Below, one piece after another: positions 7,813 to 14,966 of a DNA stretch of 20,091 nucleotides. Made by a program: the position numbers and the translations under genes. Source of the DNA: Rickettsiales bacterium (lineage in GTDB: Bacteria; Pseudomonadota; Alphaproteobacteria; TMED109; TMED131); the NCBI GenBank assembly GCA_002690625.1, contig NZFJ01000040.1, forward strand, positions 1 to 20,091, given 5' to 3'. The notes under the pieces were generated by a model. That model did no database searches. It had not been told where the DNA came from and worked only from the letters and a program-made list of their open reading frames with translations. Numbering within the stretch: position 1 is the stretch's first letter; every line of letters starts with the position of its first letter.

Positions 7813-8891
7813 CACAGGCCTCTTAATATATTGGGAAAACCTGTAGAGCTAAAGTTATAATAATTTAACCACCTTAAGTCATTCTCATAAAACATTCTTA
7901 AATCAGCAATGCCATACTTTAACATTGCAAACCTTTCAACACCTAAACCAAAAGCAAAACCATTAATTTTAGTATTATACACTTTACAATTTTCTAAAAC
8001 TTTAGGGTTTACCATTCCACAACCCATAACTTCTAACCAATTTTCTTCTGATCCTACAGTTAATTTTCCATCTATTATAGAACATCCTATGTCAACCTCA
8101 GCAGAGGGTTCCGTAAATGGAAAATATGATGGTCTAAACCTCATTGGAATATTCTTTATTTCAAAAAAATCTGTTAATAATTTTTTAATTACCCATTTTA
8201 AGTTTGACATAGTTACATATTCTTCAATAACTAAACCTTCTATTTGATGAAACATTGGAGAATGAGTAGCATCATCATCACATCTATAAGTACTCCCGGG
8301 TGCTATTATTCTTATTGGAGGATCATCTCTTTTCATAACCCTAATTTGAACTGGAGATGTATGTGTTCTTAGAAGTTTTCTCTCACTTTGTGTTTTTTTC
8401 AAATAAAAAGTATCGTGATCTTGTCTAGCGGGGTGATCCTCAGGAATATTTAAAGCCGTAAAATTATTAAACTCATTTTCTATATGAGGACCCTCTTCTA
8501 CATTAAATCCCATAGATCCCATTATACTTATAATTTCATCTGTAGTCTTAGAAATAGGATGAATCCCCCCTTTCTTAAGAGGTCTTCCAGGCATAAATAT
8601 ATCTATTTTTTCATTTTTTAATTTTTTATTTAAATCATCTCGATATATTTTATTTTTTTTTTCTTCAATTAATTTTACTATGTCTTTTTTAATAACATTC
8701 AAAGTTTTACCAGCTAACGCTTTTTCATTGCTTTTAAGAGAACTAATTTGTTTTATTAAAAGGGTAATTAAGCCTTTTTTTCCCATGTATTTGACTTTTA
8801 GAAGATCAAGTTTTTCTATACTTGAAACTTTCTCTAAATCTTGAGAAATGAGATCTTTTAAAACCTGGCTTTTATTGAGAATTTCTTTTAT
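7812..8891 (-). CDS. pheS: Phenylalanyl-tRNA synthetase alpha subunit (probable ATA start)
   Basis: Catalytic subunit of PheRS. Motif 2 (HTSPVQIRVM, then RIIAPGSTYRCDDDATHSPMFHQIEG) and motif 3 (GFAFGLGVERFAMLKYGIADLR) are intact. The first ATG (8786) would start at MGKKGLIT, a sequence that lies about 30 residues inside other PheS proteins and would delete the N-terminal tRNA-binding coiled coil. The same frame stays open upstream to the rplT stop at 8913-8915 and encodes a fitting coiled coil (KEILNKSQVLKDLISQDLEK). No ATG, GTG or TTG exists there. GGAG at 8898-8901 sits 6 nt before an ATA at 8891, which I take as the start (359 residues, normal for the family). CTG at 8903 or ATT at 8882 are alternatives. 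The stop TGA overlaps the pheT ATG by 1 nt. Confidence 0.9.
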   Translation of the reverse strand: MKEILNKSQVLKDLISQDLEKVSSIEKLDLLKVKYMGKKGLITLLIKQISSLKSNEKALAGKTLNVIKKDIVKLIEEKKNKIYRDDLNKKLKNEKIDIFMPGRPLKKGGIHPISKTTDEIISIMGSMGFNVEEGPHIENEFNNFTALNIPEDHPARQDHDTFYLKKTQSERKLLRTHTSPVQIRVMKRDDPPIRIIAPGSTYRCDDDATHSPMFHQIEGLVIEEYVTMSNLKWVIKKLLTDFFEIKNIPMRFRPSYFPFTEPSAEVDIGCSIIDGKLTVGSEENWLEVMGCGMVNPKVLENCKVYNTKINGFAFGLGVERFAMLKYGIADLRMFYENDLRWLNYYNFSSTGFPNILRGL

Positions 8892-8897
8892 TTTATT

Positions 8898-8901
8898 CTC
8901 C
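8898..8901 (-). promoter_or_regulatory. Shine-Dalgarno motif pointing to the pheS ATA start
   Basis: GGAG on the minus strand, 6 nt before ATA at 8891 and 12 nt after the rplT stop. It is the only Shine-Dalgarno-like motif near the N-terminal part of the pheS frame, and this is what decides between the ATA and CTG/ATT candidates. Confidence 0.5.
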
Positions 8902-8912
8902 AGATAGTGTAA

Positions 8913-9260
8913 TTACTTTCTTACTTGATTAACTATGGATTTGAAGGTTTCTGGTTCGTGAAAAGCAATGTGTGCAAGTACTTTTCTATCCATTTCTATA
9001 TTTTTTTTACCCAATAAATAGATAAAATCTGAATATTTAATATTTAAGCTTCTACACGAAGCATTTATTCTCAAAATCCAAAGCTTTCTAAAGTCTCTCT
9101 TTTTATTTCTTCTATCTCTGTAGGCATACTGTCTATTTTTTTCCACTCTTTGAATTGCTACTCTAAAAGTATTTTTTTGTCTTCCTCTTGCACCCTTAGC
9201 AGCCGCTAGTATCTTTTTGTGTCTAGCGTGTTTAGTTCCCCCTCTTTTTACTCTAGCCAT
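8913..9260 (-). CDS. rplT: 50S ribosomal protein bL20
   Basis: 115 residues, close to the usual 117-119. It begins [23 protein letters not shown] and contains the classic [18 protein letters not shown] block (94-encoded region around residues 48-65), with a highly basic N-terminal extension that threads into 23S rRNA. It is essential for early 50S assembly and in other bacteria represses its own operon by binding the leader mRNA. It sits 13 nt after rpmI and 21 nt before the proposed pheS start, the conserved infC-rpmI-rplT-pheST order. Confidence 0.98.
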   Translation of the reverse strand: MARVKRGGTKHARHKKILAAAKGARGRQKNTFRVAIQRVEKNRQYAYRDRRNKKRDFRKLWILRINASCRSLNIKYSDFIYLLGKKNIEMDRKVLAHIAFHEPETFKSIVNQVRK

Positions 9261-9273
9261 ATTAAACCCTACT

Positions 9274-9471
9274 TTAGCTTCTTAAAAAATTTCTTTTTAT
9301 AATTTTTTCATCAGATTTAGCTAAAATTGTAGTGCCTCTAGCATTTCTGATAAATTTATTTGTTCTTTTAATCATACCATGTCTTTTACCAGCTTGGTTC
9401 ATTTTAATCTTTCCACTACCTGTAAAAGAAAATCTCTTTTTTGCTCCACTTTTATTTTTGATTTTTGGCAT
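9274..9471 (-). CDS. rpmI: 50S ribosomal protein bL35
   Basis: 65 residues, the standard length. [21 protein letters not shown] at the start and a central [12 protein letters not shown] basic segment are diagnostic. It is a small basic protein of the large subunit. It is placed between infC (44 nt upstream) and rplT (13 nt downstream) on the minus strand, so it is almost certainly cotranscribed with them. Only a weak GAGAA motif is seen before its ATG. Confidence 0.98.
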   Translation of the reverse strand: MPKIKNKSGAKKRFSFTGSGKIKMNQAGKRHGMIKRTNKFIRNARGTTILAKSDEKIIKRNFLRS

Positions 9472-9515
9472 AGTATTTCTCGTAAACGTACAATATATTG
9501 AATTTATTAATCAAA

Positions 9516-10082
9516 TCAAGTTTTATTTACATTATTCTTTTCTTTACTTGATTTGTCTTCTGGTGCAAGAATCATAATAGCCTGTCTGCCCTCTAATTTA
9601 GGTTCTAGTTCTACTTTTGCTTTATATTGTGTTTCTTCTTTTATATTATTTAAAATTTTAATTCCTAGATCTCTATGTGCCATTTCTCTTCCTCTATATC
9701 TTAGAGTTATTTTTACTTTATCTCCAGCATCTAAAAATTTTATTACGCTTTTAATTTTAATATTGAAATCGTTTGTATCAATATTTGGTCGAAACTTTAT
9801 TTCTTTAATATCAATAACTTTTTGCTTTTTTTTTGCTTTTGCAGCTTTTTTTTGTGCTTCAAACTTAAACTTACCGTGATCTAGAATTTTACAAACAGGC
9901 GGTTTAGCGTTAGGTGATACCTCAACTAAGTCTAATCCTACGCTTTCAGCTATTTCTAAAGCCTTATGAAGTTTTACTACACCTACCATTTTACCATTGT
10001 TATCTATGAGTCTGACTGGATCTATAAAAATCTCTTTATTTACACGTGGGCCCGTGTTTGATGCATAATTTTCTCTTACTAT
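9516..10082 (-). CDS. infC: Translation initiation factor IF-3 (ATA start)
   Basis: 188 residues from ATA at 10082. IF-3 binds the 30S subunit, checks initiator tRNA and start codon, and prevents premature subunit joining. The first ATG in frame (9989, MVGVVKLHKAL) would remove about the first 31 residues of the N-domain. Upstream the frame encodes a proper IF-3 beginning: IVRENYASNTGPRVNKEI then FIDPVRLIDNNGKMVG. No ATG/GTG/TTG is available there, while a near-perfect AAGGAGGT ends 7 nt before an ATA. Rare starts (AUU, AUC, AUA) are well known for infC and allow IF-3 to repress itself, since it discriminates against such codons. The C-domain contains KFRPNIDTNDFNIKI and TLRYRGREMAHRDLG. An out-of-frame ATG-TCA-TAG overlaps the ATA. 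Confidence 0.95.
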   Translation of the reverse strand: MVRENYASNTGPRVNKEIFIDPVRLIDNNGKMVGVVKLHKALEIAESVGLDLVEVSPNAKPPVCKILDHGKFKFEAQKKAAKAKKKQKVIDIKEIKFRPNIDTNDFNIKIKSVIKFLDAGDKVKITLRYRGREMAHRDLGIKILNNIKEETQYKAKVELEPKLEGRQAIMILAPEDKSSKEKNNVNKT

Positions 10083-10088
10083 GACATA

Positions 10089-10096
10089 ACCTCCTT
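10089..10096 (-). promoter_or_regulatory. Strong Shine-Dalgarno site of infC
   Basis: AAGGAGGT on the minus strand, the best Shine-Dalgarno match in the window, lies 6-7 nt before the ATA at 10082. The ATG at 10087 is only 2-3 nt from it, too close to be used normally, and its frame stops after two codons (ATG TCA TAG). This spacing is the main reason for choosing the ATA. Confidence 0.8.
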
Positions 10097-10133
10097 TTCA
10101 AATTTATTAACATACAACTTATAACTAAAATAA

Positions 10134-11078
10134 TTATTTTTTACTATAATTTTTTTTATTAATTATTTTTTTAATAAAATTAGGCTTTATATCATTTATA
10201 TTATTTTTTTTTACAATTAACACATTTTCCCCTCTGGGAGAACATAGGTTTGGATTAGAACCTGAGCCGAATAAAACTATTTTTAAAGCTTTTTTAGAAC
10301 TATTTACAACAAGTAAATGCATTGGTCCCGTATCATTACCTAAAATTACTTGAGCTCCTTTAGCCAGAGCGGCTATTTCATTTAAACTAGTTTTTCCTAT
10401 TAAATTAATTACTGAGTCATAATTTATTTTTGAATCCCGTAGTATAGTATTTTCATCTTTACCGCCTATTAAAAAAATTTTTAAATCTAAATTATCTAAA
10501 AATTTAATAATTTCTAAAAAGTAAGCAAAGTTCCATCTTTTATTTAATCTATGCTTAGATCCTCCGGGTACTATAATGGCATAAGGTTTATTTTTTTTAA
10601 ATTTACTAAAATTTAAATTTAAAAAACTCCAATTAGGCTGTACGAATTTATTTATACCTGCTAACTTTAGTTGTTCCTTTTGTCTATCTATAGTGTGTAG
10701 CTTTTTTCTATTGTTAGCCAAATGTGGATGAGAACATTTTTTTGCTATACCACTCCAATTAAATTTTTTAAATAATGAAAAAATAAAAAAGTAAATATTT
10801 GTTCTCTTTGAAGTTTGTAGATCAAAAACCCAATCAAATTTGTTATTATAAAACCAATATATAAGCTTAAAATGATCTAAGAAAAAAAAATAACTTGGTC
10901 TATTATCTATTTTAATATTTTTAATAAAAGGAATTTTCTTAAATATTTCAGCATATTTTGAATCAGTTAAGACTGTAATATTTGTTTTATTAAAATGATG
11001 ATATATACTAAATATCGCATTCATAGACAATACAACATCTCCTAGTGCACCATGTTTGATAATTAATATATTTTTCAC
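10134..11078 (-). CDS. Glycosyltransferase family 9 (heptosyltransferase-like) protein
   Basis: 314 residues from a GTG start. It begins KNILIIKHGALGDVVLSMNAI, the GT9 N-terminal signature, and has the C-terminal sugar-nucleotide site GNDTGPMHLL (about residues 248-257), preceded by a VPGGSKHRLNKRW segment (about 170-182) in the place of the usual 'hPGas..krWp' motif. Family members (WaaC, WaaF, WaaQ, RfaQ type) transfer ADP-heptose to LPS inner core. The exact acceptor cannot be fixed here. It starts 4 nt after the stop of a GT4 gene, so the two form an operon probably acting on the same LPS core or surface glycan. infC begins 51 nt downstream on the same strand, so read-through into the translation operon is possible. 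Confidence 0.9.
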   Translation of the reverse strand: MKNILIIKHGALGDVVLSMNAIFSIYHHFNKTNITVLTDSKYAEIFKKIPFIKNIKIDNRPSYFFFLDHFKLIYWFYNNKFDWVFDLQTSKRTNIYFFIFSLFKKFNWSGIAKKCSHPHLANNRKKLHTIDRQKEQLKLAGINKFVQPNWSFLNLNFSKFKKNKPYAIIVPGGSKHRLNKRWNFAYFLEIIKFLDNLDLKIFLIGGKDENTILRDSKINYDSVINLIGKTSLNEIAALAKGAQVILGNDTGPMHLLVVNSSKKALKIVLFGSGSNPNLCSPRGENVLIVKKNNINDIKPNFIKKIINKKNYSKK

Positions 11079-11082
11079 AATA

Positions 11083-12234
11083 TTATTTTTTTTTAATTAG
11101 TTCTTTATACACATTCAGAGTTTTATTAGTCATCATATCAGTTAAATATTTTTTCTTTACATTCCTAATACTCAATTTAGATATTATATTTCTTTTATTA
11201 TAAGTAAGGTCTAATACTCTATCTAAGCTAATAGATAGTTCGTTTGTATTTCCTACTTCTGTTAGAATACCATTTTCATTATCTTGTATTAATTCCACTG
11301 AACCCCCGTGATTAAAAGCTACTACTGGTCTTCCCATTGCTTGAGCTTCTAATACAGTTCTCCCAAAAGCTTCTGGCTTAGTAGAACAAGATAATACAAC
11401 ATCTGAAATCATATATAATGCAGGCATATCTCGTAAATGGTCAAGAAAAACTAATTTGCTTTGAACTTTTAAATTTTTAGCTAAGTTAATAAGTTCATTT
11501 TTGTATTTATTCCTATTCTGTACATCACCAACTATTAAAAGTTTCACTTTTTTATTTTTTATCGACTTTAAAGCCGTAATTGCAAGTTTATGACCTTTCC
11601 ACTCTGTTAACCTAGCTGGCATTAAAATCACCTTTTCATCATCTAATGTTTTACTTTTTTTTGCCATTGCAACTATTCTTGCTGTCGTTACTGATGTTGG
11701 TGAAAATATATTAGTATTAACACCCCTAGGTATTACATGTATTTTATCTTTAACTCCATAATTATCTGATATGTGTTTTTTTATAAATTGAGAAATAGCT
11801 ATAATAGCATCGGCCTTTAACATGATATTATTATATTTTTTTTTTAAAAAGTTTTCTAATCCATATGTTCCGTGAAAAGTAGTCACAAATGGTATATTAA
11901 GTTCTTTTGCTGCTAAATATGAAGACCATGCTGGAGCTCTTGATCTAGCATGTATAATTTTAATATTATATTTGTTTACTAATTTAATTATTTTTTTTTT
12001 ATTTGATAATATTGTAAAAATATTTTTACTCGCCGCAGGACCTCTCTCTAAAATAGTACCGGATTTTAATATTTCATTTTCTCTAAACCCTCCACTTGAA
12101 AAAACTACGCTATCAAGATTATTTTTTTTAAGTGCAGTAGCAACTTCTATAGCTCCTGATACTAATCCCCCTGAATTAAGATGTGGTAGAACTTGTAAAA
12201 CTGGCATTTTTATGTGACTGTTATTTTTAATCAT
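11083..12234 (-). CDS. Glycosyltransferase family 4 (GT-B fold)
   Basis: 383 residues. The N-domain opens with VLQVLPHLNSGGLVSGAIEVA (about 12-32), a variant of the 'LQVLP.L..GGVERG..E.A' start seen in many alphaproteobacterial GT4 enzymes. IIHARSRAPAWSSYLAA and FVTTFHGTYG follow. The C-domain carries LLIVGDVQNR, a long linker, and the EAFGRTVLEAQAMGRPVVAF nucleotide-sugar site with the E-x7-E pair. It would retain the anomeric configuration while adding a sugar from a nucleotide donor, probably to LPS. An internal ATG at residue 10 (MPVLQVLP) is another possible start. It is first in a co-oriented run with GT9 and infC; a TACAAT box 5 nt before the ATG is a possible -10. It is divergent from the hydrolase gene, with 27 nt shared. 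Confidence 0.9.
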   Translation of the reverse strand: MIKNNSHIKMPVLQVLPHLNSGGLVSGAIEVATALKKNNLDSVVFSSGGFRENEILKSGTILERGPAASKNIFTILSNKKKIIKLVNKYNIKIIHARSRAPAWSSYLAAKELNIPFVTTFHGTYGLENFLKKKYNNIMLKADAIIAISQFIKKHISDNYGVKDKIHVIPRGVNTNIFSPTSVTTARIVAMAKKSKTLDDEKVILMPARLTEWKGHKLAITALKSIKNKKVKLLIVGDVQNRNKYKNELINLAKNLKVQSKLVFLDHLRDMPALYMISDVVLSCSTKPEAFGRTVLEAQAMGRPVVAFNHGGSVELIQDNENGILTEVGNTNELSISLDRVLDLTYNKRNIISKLSIRNVKKKYLTDMMTNKTLNVYKELIKKK

Positions 12235-12239
12235 ATTAG

Positions 12240-12253
12240 ATTGTATTTATAAA
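12240..12253. promoter_or_regulatory. Candidate divergent -10 boxes between GT4 and hydrolase genes
   Basis: The 27-nt gap between the divergent start codons holds TATAAA on the plus strand (12248-12253, 8 nt before the ATG at 12262) and TACAAT on the minus strand (12245-12240, 5 nt before the ATG at 12234). If used, each -35 region would lie within or beyond the opposing gene's start, and both mRNAs would be almost leaderless. Base composition makes chance matches likely. Confidence 0.3.
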
Positions 12254-12261
12254 TATAAAAA

Positions 12262-13023
12262 ATGAAAATAAAAAATAATATTTTAATAAATAATTTAAAC
12301 ATTAAATATATACTAAGAAAAAGAAACAATGAAGGCCCTAGAGTCTCAGTACTTTTCTTATGCGGGTATAATTCTGATATGCAAGGAACTAAGGCTAAGT
12401 TTTTAAATAAATTAAGTAAGAAATTAGGTTTTGAATTTTTAAGATTTGATTACTCAGGACATGGGAAGTCTGAAGGTAAAATTGAAAATGAAACTATAAG
12501 CAACTGGTTAGAACAAAGTATTACTTTAATAAAAGAAAAGATTAGTTATCCCTTAATAATAATAGGTTCTTCTATGGGTGGCTGGCTAGCATTATTAATA
12601 ATAAATAAATTAAAAAATAAAATTAAAGGTTTTATAGGAATTGCCTGTGCTCCTGACTTCACTGAAGACTTATTATTAAAATTAAACCCTAATCAAAAAA
12701 AAAAATATTATTTAAATAATTATATTTCTATTCCTAATAAATATGGCAATAACAATTATGTGTTTAAAAAAAATTTTATTTTAGATGCAAAAAAAAATTA
12801 TGTTTTAAAAAAGGAAATAATAAGTAATACAACAATAATATTACTTTATGGGCTAGAAGATAAAGATGTAAGTTTAAATACACAATTAAAAATATTAAAA
12901 AAAATTAATTCTAAAGAATCTAAATTATATATTTCTAAAGAAAGTGATCATAGAATGTCTAATAAAAAAGATTTACTGTTATTGGAAAGAACTCTTACGT
13001 CTTTGATTAAAGATATTTCTTAA
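12262..13023 (+). CDS. Alpha/beta hydrolase (ABHD10-like)
   Basis: 253 residues, soluble alpha/beta-hydrolase fold. The oxyanion-side start VSVLFLCGYNSDMQGTKA (about 28-45) and LRFDYSGHGKSEG (60-72) closely resemble the ABHD10 group of serine hydrolases. The nucleophile elbow is IGSSMGGW with Ser104; the acid is probably Asp210 (YGLEDKDV); the His is His240 (ESDHRMS). The triad is therefore complete and in the usual order. ABHD10-type enzymes cleave ester or thioester bonds (acyl-glucuronides, S-palmitoyl groups in animals), but the bacterial substrate is not known. It is a single plus-strand gene between a minus-strand glycosyltransferase and a minus-strand SDR gene; its end overlaps the SDR gene by 17 nt. 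No Shine-Dalgarno motif is visible. Confidence 0.85.
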   Translation: MKIKNNILINNLNIKYILRKRNNEGPRVSVLFLCGYNSDMQGTKAKFLNKLSKKLGFEFLRFDYSGHGKSEGKIENETISNWLEQSITLIKEKISYPLIIIGSSMGGWLALLIINKLKNKIKGFIGIACAPDFTEDLLLKLNPNQKKKYYLNNYISIPNKYGNNNYVFKKNFILDAKKNYVLKKEIISNTTIILLYGLEDKDVSLNTQLKILKKINSKESKLYISKESDHRMSNKKDLLLLERTLTSLIKDIS

Positions 13024-13843
13024 GGTTTTTTAGTCCTGATTTAAAATCAGGAAATAAAAATCTATATTTAAGTTTAGCTGTTATTTTATTATTAGAAACT
13101 TTTTTATTGTTTTCCCAAAATTTTTTTGCAGTTTTCGATAATTTTTTTTTGTATTCATTATAATTTATTATTTCATATTTTCTTATATTTCTAAGCCTAA
13201 TTATCTCCATTAAATAATCTTCTCTAGTGCTTGGCTTATTATCAGTTAAATTCCAGATTTCATTATTAAAACCGCCAAAGATAATATTAGTAATTATTCG
13301 AGCAGCATCATAAACATGTATTCTAGAAAAAAAAAAATTTTTTTTGACTGCTATAATATTTTTATCGTTTTTAAAATTATTAAGCCTGTTTGGTCCGTAA
13401 ATAGAAGACAATCTAAGTATATTATATTTTATATTATTTTTGATAGAAAAATTTTTCCACTGCTCTTCTGCTTTTATTCTGTTTTTATCTATAGAGTTTG
13501 TTGCTTTTAATGTTGATTCTTCATTTACCCATTCACCATTGTGATTCCCATAAACCCCTGTAGTAGATGTATATAGAATAGATCGTATATTAGTATCTGT
13601 AATTACATCCGAATAAGAGTTAAATATTGGACAACCATACTTATCAGGAGGGGCTGTTATTAATAAATGTGTTGTACAATTAAGTACGTATTTTGAATCT
13701 TTTCTAAGAAATATTTTAAAATTTATCATGTCAGTAACATTTTCTATTTTATCGGAAACGCCGTAGCACATGACACCATAAGAAGATAGTTGTTTAAATA
13801 AAAAACTAGCTAAATAACCATACCCTAGGCTACATATTATCAT
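13007..13843 (-). CDS. Atypical extended SDR (NAD(P)-binding epimerase-like) protein
   Basis: 278 residues. A Rossmann start MIICSLGYGYLASFL gives a GxGxxA nucleotide-binding turn (G7, G9, A12). ILYTSTTGVYGNHNGEWVNE (about 90-109) and ILRLSSIYGPNR (about 143-154) are typical of the short YeeZ-like extended SDR group. The canonical catalytic YxxxK is missing: the place where it is expected reads DKNRIKAEEQW. This is usual for this group but leaves its reaction unclear; it may be a non-catalytic or differently catalytic NAD(P)-binding protein. FFFSRIHVYDAARI (about 176-189) is encoded over a long homopolymer run. It is the last gene of GST-queG-SDR, overlapping queG by 14 nt, and overlaps the convergent hydrolase by 17 nt. 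Confidence 0.82.
   Translation of the reverse strand: MIICSLGYGYLASFLFKQLSSYGVMCYGVSDKIENVTDMINFKIFLRKDSKYVLNCTTHLLITAPPDKYGCPIFNSYSDVITDTNIRSILYTSTTGVYGNHNGEWVNEESTLKATNSIDKNRIKAEEQWKNFSIKNNIKYNILRLSSIYGPNRLNNFKNDKNIIAVKKNFFFSRIHVYDAARIITNIIFGGFNNEIWNLTDNKPSTREDYLMEIIRLRNIRKYEIINYNEYKKKLSKTAKKFWENNKKVSNNKITAKLKYRFLFPDFKSGLKNLKKYL
13035..13051. repeat. Perfect inverted repeat inside the SDR 3' coding end
   Basis: CCTGATTT-A-AAATCAGG is an 8-bp perfect palindrome about one base, just after the convergent hydrolase stop and inside the last codons of the SDR gene. As RNA it could form a CCTGAT/ATCAGG stem with a 5-nt loop. There is no T-run after it in either direction, so it is not a standard intrinsic terminator. 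Confidence 0.5.
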
Positions 13844-14966
13844 AAAGCTTATCTCCTACTGACCATTCTTTTTTAAATACTATTCTTCTCTCCAAAGCAT
13901 ATCTTTTTATCTTTTCAAGTTTGAATTTTTTTTTATCTAGACAAAATAATGCCCATATTGCCATAGCTTTGATAAGCTCATGTTCACTTTCTAAATGATT
14001 TTTAACTTCTTCTACCATACTTTTATCGTTTGAGTTTGATACTGCTATCAGCACATTACGCATAAATCTAACATAACCTATTCTACGAATAGGAGTACCT
14101 ACAAAATATATTTTATAATCTTCTTCTGTAAATTTTAATAATTTATTTAGGTTAGGCATATTAAGTTTTTCTATAAATTTTAATTTAATATCTTCATGTT
14201 TTTTTGCAAATTTATTCCATGGACAAACTGCTAAACAATCATCACAACCAAATATTCTATTACCAATTTGTTTTCTAAATTTTTTTTCAATATGGCTTTT
14301 GTGTTCAATAGTTAAATAAGATATACATTTTCTTGCATCTAAAACAAATGATCTAGTAATAGCATTAGTTGGGCAAATTTTTTTACATTTTTCACAAGTA
14401 CCACAATGATTTATTACAGAGTTTTTATTTACATATATTATATCTGTAAGTATCACACCTAAAAAAAGCCAAGAGCCAAATTTTTTTGACACTAGGTTAG
14501 TATGTTTTCCACACCAGCCTATTCCTGCATTCTGTCCTAATGGTTTCTCCATTAAAGGTGCAGTATCTACAAATACTTTTACTTTGCTTTTAGTAATTTT
14601 TTGTAAAGACCTTGCTACTGACTTCAGTTTAGATTTAATTACTTTGTGGTAGTCTTTTCTTCTAGAATAAATAGAAATATACGCTTTCTTTTTTTCTTTA
14701 AGCTCTACTATTGGATTTTTTTTTGTACCATAATTTATACCTAAAACTATCGCACTACGAGCTTCAAGCCACAGATTTTTTGGGTTTTTTCTAAATAGTT
14801 TCTTCTCCTTCATCCAAGTCATTTCTCCATGATATTTTTTTTTGATAAATTCTTCTAGTTTTAATGAATAAAATTCAAAATTTTCTAGATCAGTTATACC
14901 AAAATCATCAAAGCCTGCTTCGTAAGATATTTTCTTAACTTTTTTTATAAGTTCTTTAGTAAACAT
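13830..14966 (-). CDS. queG: Epoxyqueuosine reductase QueG
   Basis: 378 residues. QueG performs the last step of queuosine synthesis in tRNA, reducing epoxyqueuosine at wobble position 34 of tRNAs with GUN anticodons (Tyr, His, Asn, Asp), using cobalamin and two [4Fe-4S] clusters. Visible features: VFVDTAPLMEKPLGQNAGIG with the likely catalytic Asp134, WCGKHTNLV, a first cluster CGTCEKCKKICPTNAI (C188, C191, C194, C198), C214, and a second cluster FGCDDCLAVCPW (C241, C244, C248). A HEAT-like C-terminal part (about 315-370) recognises the tRNA. Length agrees with family members (about 350-390). It starts immediately after the GST stop, with no gap, and overlaps the next gene by 14 nt, so the three genes are probably translated in series. 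No base in the cluster motifs is missing. Confidence 0.95.
   Translation of the reverse strand: MFTKELIKKVKKISYEAGFDDFGITDLENFEFYSLKLEEFIKKKYHGEMTWMKEKKLFRKNPKNLWLEARSAIVLGINYGTKKNPIVELKEKKKAYISIYSRRKDYHKVIKSKLKSVARSLQKITKSKVKVFVDTAPLMEKPLGQNAGIGWCGKHTNLVSKKFGSWLFLGVILTDIIYVNKNSVINHCGTCEKCKKICPTNAITRSFVLDARKCISYLTIEHKSHIEKKFRKQIGNRIFGCDDCLAVCPWNKFAKKHEDIKLKFIEKLNMPNLNKLLKFTEEDYKIYFVGTPIRRIGYVRFMRNVLIAVSNSNDKSMVEEVKNHLESEHELIKAMAIWALFCLDKKKFKLEKIKRYALERRIVFKKEWSVGDKLYDNM

Noticed and set aside
8786..8912. Frameshift or truncation at the 5' end of pheS
   Set aside because: The upstream frame is open without interruption to the rplT stop and encodes a fitting N-terminal coiled coil, so an unusual start codon explains it better than damage.
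9553..9879. Hydrophobic 108-codon open frame on the plus strand
   Set aside because: Antisense to infC; hydrophobicity is the expected result of reading the complement of Lys-rich codons.
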